Shown here: positions 1-8,522 of the stretch, piece by piece
Layout of the letters: each line of letters opens with the position of its first letter
Numbering within the stretch: the first letter of the stretch is position 1
Assembly: GCA_020247085.1 (NCBI GenBank)
Contig: JADCJJ010000401.1
Span: forward strand, 1 to 32,909
DNA from: Myxococcaceae bacterium
GTDB taxonomy: Bacteria > Myxococcota > Myxococcia > Myxococcales > Myxococcaceae
Length of the DNA: 32,909 bases
Direction: 5' to 3'
The notes under the pieces: generated by a model
What the model was told of the DNA's origin: nothing
Database searches by the model: none
What the model saw: the letters and a program-made list of their open reading frames with translations, nothing else
Made by a program: the position numbers and the translations under genes

Positions 1-1
1 G

Positions 2-673
2 CTCGACGCGCCCCCGCGGGGCGTGAGGCTGCTGACGCCAGACCTGCGCGGCTTCGGCGAGAGCGCGCTCGGCCCCGGCCCCTCGACGATGGAGGCGATG
101 GCCGAGGACGCGTTGGCGCTGCTCGACGCGCTCTCGCTGCCGTCGGCGGTGGTGGGCGGGCTGTCGATGGGCGGCTACGTGGCGCTTTCGCTCGCGCGGC
201 TCGACCCCGGGCGGGTCCGCGGGCTCCTGCTCGTCGACACGCAGTCGCTCCCTGACGACGAAGCCGGCAAGGCCCGCCGCGAGGCGGTCGCCCATGACGT
301 GCTGGCCCACGGCGTCGATGGGCTGGTCGACGGCATGCTGCCCCGTCTCTTCGCCGCGGCGACCCCGGCCGCGGTGCGAGCGCCCATCGAGGCCCTGATG
401 CGCGCGCAGACGCCCGAGGCGGTGGCCGCGGCCTCGAGGGGCATGGCGAGCCGGGCCGACGCGAAGGACCTGTTGGCGCGCTTCGCGGGCCCGGCCCTCG
501 TCGTCGTCGGCGCCGAAGACGTCATCACGCCGCCACAGAAGGCGAAAGCCATGGCTGACCTGCTCGGCGACGGGCGCCTCGAGATCGTCGAGGGCGCGGG
601 GCACCTGGTGCCCGTCGAGCGCCCGGCGGAGTTCAAGCGCCTGCTCGAGCGCTTCGCCACGGCCTTCGGCTGA
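2..673 (+). CDS. Alpha/beta hydrolase (5'-truncated by window edge)
   Basis: Alpha/beta-hydrolase-fold enzyme, substrate unknown. The frame is open from base 2, so the true start lies upstream. The visible protein begins inside the fold with TPDLRGFGES, the usual loop before helix B. The nucleophile elbow GLSMGGY puts the catalytic Ser at about residue 55 of the visible part. The acid is probably the Asp in GAEDVITPP and the His is in GAGHLVPVERP near the C-terminus, so all three triad residues appear present. The order and spacing fit the large family of 3-oxoadipate enol-lactonase, esterase and haloperoxidase-like hydrolases. A specific reaction cannot be assigned. It ends 21 bases before the convergent lipoprotein gene. 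Confidence 0.9.
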   Translation, partial: LDAPPRGVRLLTPDLRGFGESALGPGPSTMEAMAEDALALLDALSLPSAVVGGLSMGGYVALSLARLDPGRVRGLLLVDTQSLPDDEAGKARREAVAHDVLAHGVDGLVDGMLPRLFAAATPAAVRAPIEALMRAQTPEAVAAASRGMASRADAKDLLARFAGPALVVVGAEDVITPPQKAKAMADLLGDGRLEIVEGAGHLVPVERPAEFKRLLERFATAFG

Positions 674-694
674 CGCCGCGCCGGGCAGGGAGCG

Positions 695-1072
695 TCAGGG
701 CTGGCAGACGACCGTCTCGCCGCTGACCATGCAGGTGCGGCAGGTGTTCGTCTTCTTCAGCGCGCCGTCGATGCACTCGAGGGTGGCCTTGCCGTCGGCG
801 GTGCACAGGCCCTTGCGCTCGGCCGACGAGGCGCAGGCGTCGTTCTCGACGTTGCCGCTCATGTCACACTTCACCGTGTCGCCCTCGCGCCGGCAGCCGT
901 TGGCCCCCTTGCAGGGCAGCGCCGTCCACTTGCCGACCTTGCACTCGAGCGCGGCAGAGGCGCTCTCGCAGAGGAACCCGGTGACGTTGCACGAGTCCCC
1001 GGCCTTCGGAACGCCGCACCCGACGGCGAGGAGGCTGGCGAAGACAGTCGAGGCGAAGGCGAAGTGGCGCAT
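695..1072 (-). CDS. Small Cys-rich lipoprotein
   Basis: Predicted 125-residue secreted lipoprotein. The N-terminus is a signal peptide (MRHFAFASTVFASLLAVGC) ending in a good lipobox, AVGC, at Cys19. The mature part is rich in cysteines (about ten) spaced as in small disulfide-bonded repeats: one half around LECKVGKWTALPC and a second around LECIDGALKKTNTC look like two copies of the same short module. No catalytic motif is visible and I do not recognise a named family. Such proteins are common in myxobacterial genomes, usually with unknown function. It lies downstream of the dipeptidase gene on the same strand, 63 bases away, so the two could be cotranscribed. Confidence 0.75.
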   Translation of the reverse strand: MRHFAFASTVFASLLAVGCGVPKAGDSCNVTGFLCESASAALECKVGKWTALPCKGANGCRREGDTVKCDMSGNVENDACASSAERKGLCTADGKATLECIDGALKKTNTCRTCMVSGETVVCQP

Positions 1073-1135
1073 GGAATTCCAGAGGTCGGCCCGGTGAGGA
1101 AGCGGGCTTACTGTCGGCCCCCGCCCGGTGGCGCG

Positions 1136-2149
1136 TCAAGCAAGAACCTCTCCCCAGAAGCGGCGGAAGTTGTGCCCCAGCACCTTCTCGACGACCCGCA
1201 CCGGCAGGCGGCGGGCGACCAACACCTCGGTCAGGCGCCGCAGGTCGCGCACGTCGCGCATGCCCTGGGGCAGCGGGATCAACCCGTCGAAGTCGCTGCC
1301 GAGCGCGACGCCGTCTTCTCCCATGACGTCGAGGGCGTGCTCCACGTGCCTGGCGACGTCGTCGAGGCGCCGGCCCCCGAGGAACTGCGGCGCGAAGATG
1401 ATGCCGACCACGCCGCCCTTGTCGGCGATGGCCTTGAGCGTGGCGTCGTCCAGGTTCCGCCACAGCGGCGTCGCGCCCCGCACGCCCGCGTGGCTGCAGA
1501 AGGGCCGCGCTGCCGGGTGGGCCAGCAGCGAGGGCAGCATCGCCGGCGAGGCGTGGGCCACGTCGATGGCCATGCCGTGCTGGCCCATCGCGTCGAGCAC
1601 CTCGTGGCCGAGCGGGGTGAGCGGCCGGTTGCCCATCAGCGGCGTCGAGGTGCCGCCGAGCTCGTTGTTCGACAGGTGCGTCAACGACATGAAGCGCACG
1701 CCTCGCCGGGCCAGCTCGGCGACCCGGTCGACCCGCCCCTCGATGGCGTGCGCCCCCTCGATGCCGATGATGGCCGACAGGCGGCCCGCCGCCAGGTTGT
1801 CGGTGAGGGCCGCCCGGGCCCCCGTCACCGCCGCCACGCCCCTCGACTCGGCGCAGTACCGCTCGAGGTTTCCCACCTGCCACAGGCAGCGCGCCCACTC
1901 GCCCGCGCGGGCCGCGCTCGGCCAGCCCTCTTTGCGCATCAGCAGCTCGAAGCCGTCGACGAGCGGCAACCCCCGCGTCACGATGGTGAAGGCCTGAATC
2001 TTCACCCCCGCCTCCCGCAGCCGGGGGAAGTCGACGTGGCCCCTCTCAGAGGCCTGGTTGAGGTCGCGGTTCCACATGAGCGAGTCGGCGTGGCCGTCGG
2101 CGATGGGGACGCGGCGGTGCAGCTCGTCGAGGTCGATCATTCGACCCAT
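1136..2149 (-). CDS. Membrane-dipeptidase-family (M19) zinc dipeptidase
   Basis: Peptidase family M19 (renal-dipeptidase-like) enzyme, 337 residues, expected to hydrolyse dipeptides with a binuclear zinc site. Ligands visible: HxD in ADGHADSL (His20, Asp22), bridging Glu131 in [10 protein letters not shown], His199 in DVAHAS, His220 in CSHAGVR and the Asp in GSDFDG (about 286-288). All are in the family order and the length is near full for bacterial members. No signal peptide is evident, so it is probably cytoplasmic. The start chosen is the ATG at 2149; another Met three residues later is equally possible. It is divergent from thiS across only 38 bases. Confidence 0.93.
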   Translation of the reverse strand: MGRMIDLDELHRRVPIADGHADSLMWNRDLNQASERGHVDFPRLREAGVKIQAFTIVTRGLPLVDGFELLMRKEGWPSAARAGEWARCLWQVGNLERYCAESRGVAAVTGARAALTDNLAAGRLSAIIGIEGAHAIEGRVDRVAELARRGVRFMSLTHLSNNELGGTSTPLMGNRPLTPLGHEVLDAMGQHGMAIDVAHASPAMLPSLLAHPAARPFCSHAGVRGATPLWRNLDDATLKAIADKGGVVGIIFAPQFLGGRRLDDVARHVEHALDVMGEDGVALGSDFDGLIPLPQGMRDVRDLRRLTEVLVARRLPVRVVEKVLGHNFRRFWGEVLA

Positions 2150-2150
2150 G

Positions 2151-2180
2151 GTGGCAGAAGCGCGCGCCGGGTGGCAGAAG
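2151..2180. repeat. 10-bp direct repeat in the dipeptidase/thiS divergent spacer
   Basis: GTGGCAGAAG occurs exactly at 2151-2160 and again at 2171-2180, a 20-base period (about two helical turns) inside the 38-base gap between two divergent start codons. It could be an operator or a chance duplication. The gap is too short for a thiamine (TPP) riboswitch. Confidence 0.4.
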
Positions 2181-2187
2181 GCGCGTC

Positions 2188-2388
2188 ATGCAGATCGTCG
2201 TCAACGGAGAGCGCCGCCAGGTGCCCGAGGGCACCACCGTCGCGGCGCTGCTCACGGCCCTCTCGATCGAGCCGCGGCGGGTCGCCGTGGAGCTCAACGA
2301 GCGGGTGGTGCCGAAGGCCCGCCACGCCGAGACGACGCTGGGCGAGGCCGACCGCCTCGAGATCGTCACCTTCGTCGGGGGCGGCTGA
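2188..2388 (+). CDS. thiS: Sulfur carrier protein ThiS
   Basis: ThiS, the ubiquitin-fold sulfur carrier of thiazole synthesis, 66 residues. It begins [18 protein letters not shown] and ends in the diagnostic VTFVGGG, whose terminal Gly-Gly is adenylated and thiocarboxylated before sulfur is handed to ThiG. The central [10 protein letters not shown] segment is also typical of ThiS. It is 17 bases upstream of thiG on the same strand, the standard order, which supports the call. The activating enzyme ThiF, the glycine oxidase ThiO or ThiH, and ThiC are not in this window and must be encoded elsewhere. Confidence 0.95.
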   Translation: MQIVVNGERRQVPEGTTVAALLTALSIEPRRVAVELNERVVPKARHAETTLGEADRLEIVTFVGGG

Positions 2389-2405
2389 GCCGCCAGGAGC
2401 GCACC

Positions 2406-3191
2406 ATGTCCATCGACCGGCCCTTCACCATCGCGGGCGTCACCTTCGGCTCGCGCCTCATCGTCGGCACCGGCAAGTACCCCAGCCTCGAGGTGATGCA
2501 GGCGTGCCACGAGGCGTCGGGCGCCGAGCTGGTGACGGTGGCCGTGCGGCGGCTCGACCTGAGCGCGCCGAAGGAGCGCTCGCTGCTGGCCTTCATCGAC
2601 CCGCGCCGCCTGCGCCTGCTGCCCAACACCGCCGGCTGCTACACGGCAGACGACGCGGTGCGCACGTGTCACCTCGCCGCCGAGCTGGGGCTGTCGACGT
2701 GGGTCAAGCTCGAGGTGCTCGGCGACGAGAAGACGCTCTTCCCCGACGTCGAGGCCACCGTCTCGGCCGCCCGGCGCCTCGTGAAGGAGGGCTTCACCGT
2801 GCTCCCCTACACCTCGGACGACGTCATCACCGCGCGCAAGCTCGAGGACGCGGGCTGCGCCGTGGTGATGCCGCTGGCAGCGCCCATCGGCTCGGGGCTG
2901 GGCATTCGCAACCCGCACGCGTTGCGCCTCATCCTCGAGACGGTGAAGGTGCCGGTCATCGTCGACGCGGGCGTGGGCACGGCCAGCGACGCCGCCATCG
3001 CGATGGAGCTCGGCTGCGATGGCCTGCTGCTGAACACCGCCATCGCCGGCGCGAAGGAGCCGGTGCGCATGGCGCGCGCGATGAAGCTCGCCGTCGAGGC
3101 CGGCCGCGACGCGTACCTCGCGGGGCGCATTCCGATGAAGGCCTATGGCTCGGCCTCGAGCCCGCTGACGGGCCTCGTGCACGGCGCATGA
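2406..3191 (+). CDS. thiG: Thiazole synthase ThiG
   Basis: ThiG condenses 1-deoxyxylulose 5-phosphate, dehydroglycine and the ThiS thiocarboxylate into the thiazole phosphate precursor of thiamine. 261 residues, the normal family length. It is a TIM barrel beginning [19 protein letters not shown]. The Schiff-base lysine is Lys101 in WVKLEVLGD. Phosphate-binding loops are visible as [12 protein letters not shown] and [11 protein letters not shown], and the C-terminus has the usual ASSPLTGL. The frame is open further upstream (from 2058), but the homologous start is the ATG at 2406 and the upstream extension would overlap thiS. The stop overlaps the tenI start as ATGA, indicating translational coupling. 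Confidence 0.96.
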   Translation: MSIDRPFTIAGVTFGSRLIVGTGKYPSLEVMQACHEASGAELVTVAVRRLDLSAPKERSLLAFIDPRRLRLLPNTAGCYTADDAVRTCHLAAELGLSTWVKLEVLGDEKTLFPDVEATVSAARRLVKEGFTVLPYTSDDVITARKLEDAGCAVVMPLAAPIGSGLGIRNPHALRLILETVKVPVIVDAGVGTASDAAIAMELGCDGLLLNTAIAGAKEPVRMARAMKLAVEAGRDAYLAGRIPMKAYGSASSPLTGLVHGA

Positions 3192-3790
3192 CGCTCCCCT
3201 TCTCGGTCCTCCTCATCACCGATTGGTCCCGCGGCCCGCACTGGCTCCTCGGCCGCGTGGCGAGGGCGCTCGAGGCGGGGCCAGGCGTGGCGGTGCAGCA
3301 CCGGCACCCCGGCGCGACCGACGCCCAGCACTACGACGAGGGCCTGTCGCTGGCGAGGCTGTGCGCCGCGGCGGGCGCGCCGCTCTTCGTCAACGGCCGC
3401 GTCGACCTGGCCCTCGCCCTCGACGCCCACCTTCACTGCACGACGCGGTCGCTGCGGCCGGACCAGGTGAGGGCCCTGCTGCCGTCGCGGTGGATTTCGA
3501 CGGTCGTGCACGGAGTGGACGACACGGCCTCTGGAGCCGACCTGGCCCTGGTGAGCCCCGTCTTCACGCCCACCTCCAAGCCCGGCGACACGCGTCCGCC
3601 GCTTGGGCCCGAAGGGTTCTCGGCCCTGGCGGCCCGGCTGCCCTGCCCAGCCTTCGCGTTGGGGGGCATCACGCCGGCGTCGGCGGCACGGCTGGGTCAC
3701 CCCCCGGGCGTCGCCGTCATCTCGGCGGTGCTCGAGGCCGATGACCCGGCCGCGGCAGCGGCGGCGCTCCTCAGGGCCACGAGGCGCTGA
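3188..3790 (+). CDS. tenI: TenI-type thiazole tautomerase (ThiE/TenI family)
   Basis: 200-residue TIM-barrel protein of the ThiE/TenI family. It keeps the family pattern [26 protein letters not shown] and GVAVISAVL. Where thiamine-phosphate synthase ThiE has Asn-Asp (Mg ligand) in its VNDR-like motif, this protein has VNGRVDLAL, and where ThiE has the G-Q-x-D segment it has HLHCTTRS. Both Mg-binding Asp residues therefore seem absent, as in Bacillus TenI, which carries NGRVD. The His of STVVHGVDD matches the catalytic His of TenI. The likely role is aromatising the ThiG product. Automatic annotation would probably say ThiE. It overlaps thiG by 4 bases (ATGA) and its 3' end overlaps the convergent lipoprotein gene by 20 bases. 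Confidence 0.8.
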   Translation: MTLPFSVLLITDWSRGPHWLLGRVARALEAGPGVAVQHRHPGATDAQHYDEGLSLARLCAAAGAPLFVNGRVDLALALDAHLHCTTRSLRPDQVRALLPSRWISTVVHGVDDTASGADLALVSPVFTPTSKPGDTRPPLGPEGFSALAARLPCPAFALGGITPASAARLGHPPGVAVISAVLEADDPAAAAAALLRATRR

Positions 3791-4829
3791 AGCTCGCCGC
3801 GGGAATGGTGTAGCAGGCGCCGTTCGCCACGGGGGTGTCGGAGCCGAAGTTCCACTGGCGCACCACGACATTGCTCACCGAACCCGAGAACTGCCCGCTC
3901 GAGGCGCTCTCGGTGGCGGCGGTGAAGGTGACGCTGCCGGACTGCGCGAGGAATTCCCGCGCGCAGCCCGTCGCGGTCGAGCCCGAGAAGGTGCACTGTT
4001 CCCCGAAGCGCAGGCAGGCCTGGCAGTCGCCATAGTTGGCGCCGGTGAACTGACCCGAGAAGGGGAGCGGCAGGGCGCCGGCAGCCGCGCGCACGAGCTC
4101 GAACCCGACCTGCTGCGTCGACGTCGAGAAGTACGCCTCGTTGTACACGGCGCGGGCCGTCGTCGCGTACCGGGCGCGCAGCCGCGTGTACCCGCCGCCC
4201 GGCAGGGCGCCGACGCTCAGGGTCGGGCAGGCCGCGCCGCCGCCCGTCGGCCCCACCCCACCGCCTCCCGCACCGCCGCCGCCCGTCGAGGCGGGCACGC
4301 AGACCCCAGCGATGCACTCGCCGTCGGTTCGGCAGGCCGCGCAGAACGCGCCACCGTTGCCGCAGCGGGTGTTGTTCTGCTCCGAAGTGCCAGCGCGGGC
4401 GCAGACGCCGGTCTCGAGGCGGCACCCGTTGGTGCACGGCGGGGCGCCACCGCCGACGCCGCTGCCACCACCGACGCCGGTGCCGCCACCGCTGCTCCCC
4501 CCCCCAACGGCGACCGTACCGCCGCCTCCGCCCGGCCGGCCTCCAGCCAGTCCGCCGCCGGACCCGCTCACGCCGGCGCCGGTCCCGAAGCCGCCCTCGC
4601 ACCGACCAAAGCTGCACGTCGTGCCGAGCGCGCACTGCATGCACGCTTGGCCGCTGATGCCGCACTCCTGGCTCGTGGGCGTCAACACGCAGCGCCCAGT
4701 GCTGGTGCAGCAGCCAGACGTGCAGGTGCGGGAGTCACACGTCGGCACCCCCGAGCACGAGGTCGCGCTGACTCCGATGAGGAAACCCAACGTCGAGGCG
4801 GCGAAAGCGAGGCGCGTGGAGGCGTTCAT
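3771..4829 (-). CDS. Large Cys/Gly-rich secreted lipoprotein
   Basis: Predicted 352-residue exported protein of unknown function. From the ATG at 4829 it starts MNASTRLAFAASTLGFLIGV, a signal peptide followed by SATSC, a plausible though not ideal lipobox at Cys25. The frame stays open 24 codons further upstream, but those lack signal-peptide character. The mature part has Cys-rich modules (TCDSRTCTSGCC, QACMQCALGTTC), a long Gly/Ser low-complexity linker at about 80-130, a second Cys cluster (CTNGCRLETGVC, FCAACRTDGEC), another Gly linker and a C-terminal globular region of about 140 residues. Cys-knot-like modules joined by Gly linkers are common in myxobacterial surface proteins. Its last codons overlap tenI. 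Confidence 0.8.
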   Translation of the reverse strand: MNASTRLAFAASTLGFLIGVSATSCSGVPTCDSRTCTSGCCTSTGRCVLTPTSQECGISGQACMQCALGTTCSFGRCEGGFGTGAGVSGSGGGLAGGRPGGGGGTVAVGGGSSGGGTGVGGGSGVGGGAPPCTNGCRLETGVCARAGTSEQNNTRCGNGGAFCAACRTDGECIAGVCVPASTGGGGAGGGGVGPTGGGAACPTLSVGALPGGGYTRLRARYATTARAVYNEAYFSTSTQQVGFELVRAAAGALPLPFSGQFTGANYGDCQACLRFGEQCTFSGSTATGCAREFLAQSGSVTFTAATESASSGQFSGSVSNVVVRQWNFGSDTPVANGACYTIPAASFSASWP

Positions 4830-4968
4830 GGGCGAGACGAAGCGGTCGGCTCCGGCCGGCCGCGCGGAGACGGACATTGTCCCTAGCCGAAACCGCCCCA
4901 CGTGGGCCAGCCCCCTTCGCGAGGGCGTACGGCCGCGGGGCAGCGTCGGCTACGCTGCGCCGTCTCGC

Positions 4969-5967
4969 ATGCTCGTGCTCAGGCCCCTGTCCCTCGGAGA
5001 GATCGTCGACCGCTCCGCCACCTTCTGGCGCTCGCACTGGCGGGCGCTCTTCCAGCTCTTCCTGGGCTTTCAGCTCGCGCAGTACGTGCTGTTCAAGGCG
5101 GTCGAGGTGACGCTCGCGGCGCGGTTCCCCGCGGCGCTCGACCCGACGAAGGCGCTCGAGCTCATGCAGCAGGATCCGGCGGTCTGGGGCCCCTCGCTGG
5201 TGCCGGTGGCGGCGCTCTTCGTGGCGGTGTCGCTGGTGAACCTGCTCGTCGGGCAGATGTCGGGGGTGGCGTTGACGGGCTTCGTCTTCCCCCGCCTCGT
5301 GGGGGAAGGCGCGCCGACGGTCGGGGCGGCGCTGCGGCTCGCCCTGGGGAAGCTCGGACCGGGGCTGGGCTTGTTCGCCCTGACGCTCGGGTGGACGGCG
5401 CTCGTCGGCGTCGCCTTCCTCCTGCCGGGGGGGGCGACGCTCGCCGGCGGGCTCCTGCTCACCTCGCGGGGTAACACGGCGGCTGGGGCCGTCGTAGCGC
5501 TCGTCGGGCTGGGGCTGACCGCGGGCGGGCTGCTGGTGCTGGTGCTGTGGTTCCTCTTGCGCTTCGTCCTCACCTCGCAGGTGCTGGCGATCGAGCCGGG
5601 GGGGGCGCTCGCCGCCTTTCTGCGGACGGGGGCGCTGTCGAGCGGGCGCGTCGGCCCGGGCTTCGGGGGGCTGGTCAAGGGGCGGCTGACGCTGCTGCTC
5701 TCGCTCATCTTCGCCATCCTCCTCGTGCTCGGCTTTCTGACCAGCCTGCCCGAGCTGGTGGTGAAGGGGGTCTACGGGGCCTTGGGCCCGGGTTCGACCC
5801 AGAGCGCACCCGAGCTGCTGGTGGTGCCGGCGCAGCTGCTGCAGGTCGTCGTCGGGGCCGTCCTCGCCCCGCTGTACGTGGTGTTCCAGGTCGTCTTCTA
5901 CGTCGACATGCGGGTTCGCCGGGAGGGGCTCGACCTCGAGCTGTCGGGCCGGGGCGCTCCCGCGTGA
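4969..5967 (+). CDS. Multi-spanning membrane protein, GDPD-membrane-domain-like
   Basis: 332-residue integral membrane protein. The N-terminus LRPLSLGEIVDRSATFWRSH is typical of proteins whose membrane region resembles that of glycerophosphodiester phosphodiesterases (LSLGEIxDRA... then an amphipathic stretch). About six hydrophobic segments follow, at roughly 28-45, 85-107, 138-160, 168-200, 238-262 and 290-318. No catalytic domain is attached. The ATG at 4969 begins this conserved motif. The upstream open frame runs antisense to the lipoprotein gene and is ignored. The stop overlaps the next start (TGATG), so it is translationally coupled to the DUF4129-like gene. Function unknown; possibly an assembly or scaffold membrane factor. 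Confidence 0.8.
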   Translation: MLVLRPLSLGEIVDRSATFWRSHWRALFQLFLGFQLAQYVLFKAVEVTLAARFPAALDPTKALELMQQDPAVWGPSLVPVAALFVAVSLVNLLVGQMSGVALTGFVFPRLVGEGAPTVGAALRLALGKLGPGLGLFALTLGWTALVGVAFLLPGGATLAGGLLLTSRGNTAAGAVVALVGLGLTAGGLLVLVLWFLLRFVLTSQVLAIEPGGALAAFLRTGALSSGRVGPGFGGLVKGRLTLLLSLIFAILLVLGFLTSLPELVVKGVYGALGPGSTQSAPELLVVPAQLLQVVVGAVLAPLYVVFQVVFYVDMRVRREGLDLELSGRGAPA

Positions 5968-6695
5968 TGCCCGTGGCGCTGTCAGCGCTGCTCTGCGCCG
6001 CGCCGTGCGAGCTGCCGGGCGCCGAAGGGCTGAGCGACGCGCAGGCGCGGGCCTTGTGCGCGCTCGAGGTCGAGGCGCCGGCGACGAGCGGCGCCTCGCT
6101 GGCCGCCATCTACGCGCGGCCCGGCTTCGAGCGGGCGCGGCGCCCCGAGGCGAGCGACGTGTTGCGGCGGCTCAGGGCGTGGCTCGAGGCGATCTTCGAG
6201 ACGGCGGGGGCCGAGAGCTACTCGAACGTCACGCGCGTCGTGGTGCTCGTCGCGGCGGCGCTGGGCGCCATCGCGGCGGTGGTGCGCCTGGGGCGGCGCG
6301 GCGCACGCCCGACGGCGACGGCGCCGGGGACCCCGGCCGAGGCCGGGCTCGAGCTGGCGAACCCGCTCGAGCACCTCGCCAGGGCCCGCGACGCGCTCTC
6401 GTCGGCCCCACGTATGGCGGCGCGTGAGGGCCTGCTGGCCATTCTGTCGGCGCTGGAGCGGCAGCGGCTCGCCCGACCGGACCGGGTGAAGACGAACCGG
6501 GAGATCGTCTCGGAGCTGCCGGGGCGCGGCGCGCCGGGCCCCATCGTCGAGGCGGTGCGAGCCCAGCTCGGCTGGTTCGACCGGGCCTGGTACTCGGCGG
6601 CACCGCTCGATGCTGAGGCGGCCGGGCGTTTCCTCGACGCCGCGCAGGGGCTGGTGGCGCAGCTCGCCCGGCTCGGGCCGGAGCCGGGCCCATGA
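5967..6695 (+). CDS. DUF4129-like membrane protein
   Basis: 242-residue protein with a short N-terminal hydrophobic segment, an alpha-helical region, one clear transmembrane helix (about 92-110, VVVLVAAALGAIAAVVRL) and a cytosolic C-terminal domain. The C-terminal pattern KTNREIVSEL followed by a helix and WFDRAWYSAAPLD is characteristic of DUF4129. DUF4129 proteins usually sit beside DUF4350, MoxR ATPase and DUF58 genes. Here the DUF4350 gene follows directly, but MoxR and DUF58 are not in the window. The start overlaps the previous stop and the stop overlaps the next start (ATGA), so three genes form a tightly coupled unit. Biochemical role unknown. Confidence 0.8.
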   Translation: MPVALSALLCAAPCELPGAEGLSDAQARALCALEVEAPATSGASLAAIYARPGFERARRPEASDVLRRLRAWLEAIFETAGAESYSNVTRVVVLVAAALGAIAAVVRLGRRGARPTATAPGTPAEAGLELANPLEHLARARDALSSAPRMAAREGLLAILSALERQRLARPDRVKTNREIVSELPGRGAPGPIVEAVRAQLGWFDRAWYSAAPLDAEAAGRFLDAAQGLVAQLARLGPEPGP

Positions 6696-7810
6696 AGCGG
6701 CTGTGGCCCTGGGCGAGCTACGCGGTGCTGCTGGCGCTGGCCCTCTCGCTCGGCTTCGCCGCGGAGTCCGACGAGCGGGTCTCGAGCGTACCGCGCGTCG
6801 ACAACCCGGGCCCGCTGGGGCTCAAGGTGCTGCACACGTACCTCTCCGAGGCCGGGTTCGACGTGCGGGTGAGCGCCGACGGCCTCTTTCGGCTGACTCG
6901 AGACGTGAAGACGGTGCTGATCCCCGCGCCCACGGCCGCGACGCTCGACGACGCCGACGTCGAGGCGCTGAAGGCCTTCGCCCGGGCCGGCGGGACGGTC
7001 GTGGTGCTGCTGCCACGCGGCGTGGACCTGGGCGCGCTGCGCGACTTCCTCGGCGTGAAGGGGCTCGCCGCGGTGCCCCTCGACGCGACGGCGCGAGACC
7101 CGGCCGGCGCGACGCTGACGGTGGTGCACCAGCGCGGCGCGCTCTCGGGCGTCAAGCGGCTGCGCGTCGGGCAGGGCGAGGCGATGACGCTGGCCCGGCC
7201 CGACGCCGTGCCCCTGACGAGCCCGCCGGCCGTCTGGTGGCTCCGCGAGGGCCGGGGCGAGGTCTACGTGGCCACCGGGGCCGACCTGGCGCAGAACGGC
7301 CGGCTCGACCTCGAGGGCAACGCGCAGCTGTGGCTGAACCTGGCCGCCCGTGGGCCGCTGTGGCTCGACGAGTCGCACCACGTCGCGCGGGCAGGGCCCC
7401 GGGCCACGCTCAGCCTCTGGGCGACGCTGCTGCAGCTGGCCTTCGTCGCGGCGCTGTTCGCGCTCTCGTCCGGCGCGCGCCTGGGTCCGCCACGGGAGCC
7501 GCCCCGGCGCGTCCACCGCTCGGGGCTCGAGTACGTCGAGGCGATGGCGCGGCTCACGCAGCGCGCCGGTGTGGAGCGCGAACTGGTCGAGGCGCTGCGG
7601 CACGAGGTACGGCTGGCGCTGCGCGAACACCTGGGGCTGGCGCTGACGCTGAGCGACGCCGAGCGCGTGCGCGCCGTGGGCGCGCAGCTGGGCTGGCCGC
7701 GGGCCGACGCCGAGGCGCTGTTCGGCGACCCCGGCTTCCTCTCGTCGTCGCGCCGCGTGGCCGCGCTCGAGGCCCGCCTCGCCGGGCGGAGCGAGGCCAC
7801 CCGCACCTGA
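6692..7810 (+). CDS. DUF4350 domain membrane protein
   Basis: 372 residues. It has an N-terminal transmembrane helix (about 7-23), then a DUF4350 region starting around SVPRVDNPGPLGLKVLHTYL, a GATase1-like fold with strands such as TVLIPAP and GGTVVVLLPRG, and GRGEVYVATGADL near its end. A second transmembrane helix lies at about 239-257 (LWATLLQLAFVAALFALSS), and a C-terminal helical cytosolic tail contains HRSGLEYVEAMARL. This layout, with the globular domain between two helices, is standard for the family. It is coupled by ATGA to the DUF4129-like gene. A 64-base gap separates it from ccmA, so it may share a transcript with the ccm genes. Function not known. Confidence 0.82.
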   Translation: MKRLWPWASYAVLLALALSLGFAAESDERVSSVPRVDNPGPLGLKVLHTYLSEAGFDVRVSADGLFRLTRDVKTVLIPAPTAATLDDADVEALKAFARAGGTVVVLLPRGVDLGALRDFLGVKGLAAVPLDATARDPAGATLTVVHQRGALSGVKRLRVGQGEAMTLARPDAVPLTSPPAVWWLREGRGEVYVATGADLAQNGRLDLEGNAQLWLNLAARGPLWLDESHHVARAGPRATLSLWATLLQLAFVAALFALSSGARLGPPREPPRRVHRSGLEYVEAMARLTQRAGVERELVEALRHEVRLALREHLGLALTLSDAERVRAVGAQLGWPRADAEALFGDPGFLSSSRRVAALEARLAGRSEATRT

Positions 7811-7874
7811 GGGCCGCGCCGGCGGCGGACGACGGGCTTGATGCAGGGCGCCGGGCTGCTAGAGCCCTTGCGCC

Positions 7875-8522
7875 GTGGCACTCGCGCTCGAGGCACTCGA
7901 CGTCAGCAAGCGCTTCGGTGCGCGCTGGGCGCTGGCCCGCTTGAGCTTCTCGCTGCCCGAGGGCCGGTCGCTGCTGCTGACGGGGCACAACGGCTCGGGC
8001 AAGACGACGCTGCTGCGCCTCATCGCCACCGCCTCGTTCCCCACCGCCGGCGTGCTCAAGGTGCTGGGCTACGACTCGCGCGCGCAGCGCGACGCCCTGC
8101 GGCCCCTGGTGGCGCTCGTCTCGCACGCGTCGTTCCACTACGAGGACCTGACGGCGGCGCAGAACCTGTCGCTCACGGCCCGGCTCCTGGGGGTCGCGAA
8201 GCCTTCCACGGTCGTCGACGAGCTCCTCGGACGGCTGGGGCTGCGCGAGCGCGCCGACAGCCCGGTGCGCCAGTTCTCGGCGGGCATGCGCAAGCGCCTG
8301 GCCATCGCGCGGCTCTTGCTGCGGGCCCCGAAGGTGGCGCTGCTCGACGAGCCCTTCGGCGAGCTCGACCCGGCCGGCATCGCCCAGATGGAGGCCCTCA
8401 TCGCCGAGCTCCAGGCGCAGGGGGCGTCGGTGGTGTTGGCCACGCACCTCGTCGAGCAGGGGCAGCGGCTGACGCACGAGCGGCTGCACCTCGAGGGCGG
8501 GCGGAAGGCGGCGGCGGCGTGA
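7875..8522 (+). CDS. ccmA: Haem exporter ATP-binding protein CcmA
   Basis: 215-residue ABC ATPase of cytochrome c maturation System I. Walker A is GHNGSGKT (37-44), signature FSAGM (134-138), Walker B VALLDEP (154-160) and the switch His lies in LATHLVEQG. With CcmB it powers release of holo-CcmE from the CcmC complex in the inner membrane. The short length and the LSL/LLTGHNG style match CcmA rather than drug exporters, and the following ccmB-C-D-E genes settle the call. The start is a GTG at 7875 with no strong Shine-Dalgarno sequence. The stop overlaps ccmB as GTGA. Confidence 0.93.
   Translation: MALALEALDVSKRFGARWALARLSFSLPEGRSLLLTGHNGSGKTTLLRLIATASFPTAGVLKVLGYDSRAQRDALRPLVALVSHASFHYEDLTAAQNLSLTARLLGVAKPSTVVDELLGRLGLRERADSPVRQFSAGMRKRLAIARLLLRAPKVALLDEPFGELDPAGIAQMEALIAELQAQGASVVLATHLVEQGQRLTHERLHLEGGRKAAAA

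Noticed and set aside
2150-2187. TPP riboswitch upstream of thiS
   Set aside because: Only 38 bases are available and no thi-box sequence is present.
1064-3790. Very long plus-strand frame covering the dipeptidase and thiG region
   Set aside because: Only its last 200 codons (tenI) have family motifs; the rest is antisense to the M19 gene and out of frame with thiS and thiG.
4440-4600. Tandem-repeat or CRISPR-like pattern
   Set aside because: It is the Gly-rich low-complexity coding linker of the lipoprotein, with irregular units and no spacers.
7853-7867. Small hairpin GGGCT-GCTAG-AGCCC just before ccmA
   Set aside because: Only 5 base pairs and no ribosome binding site to sequester; common by chance at this GC content.
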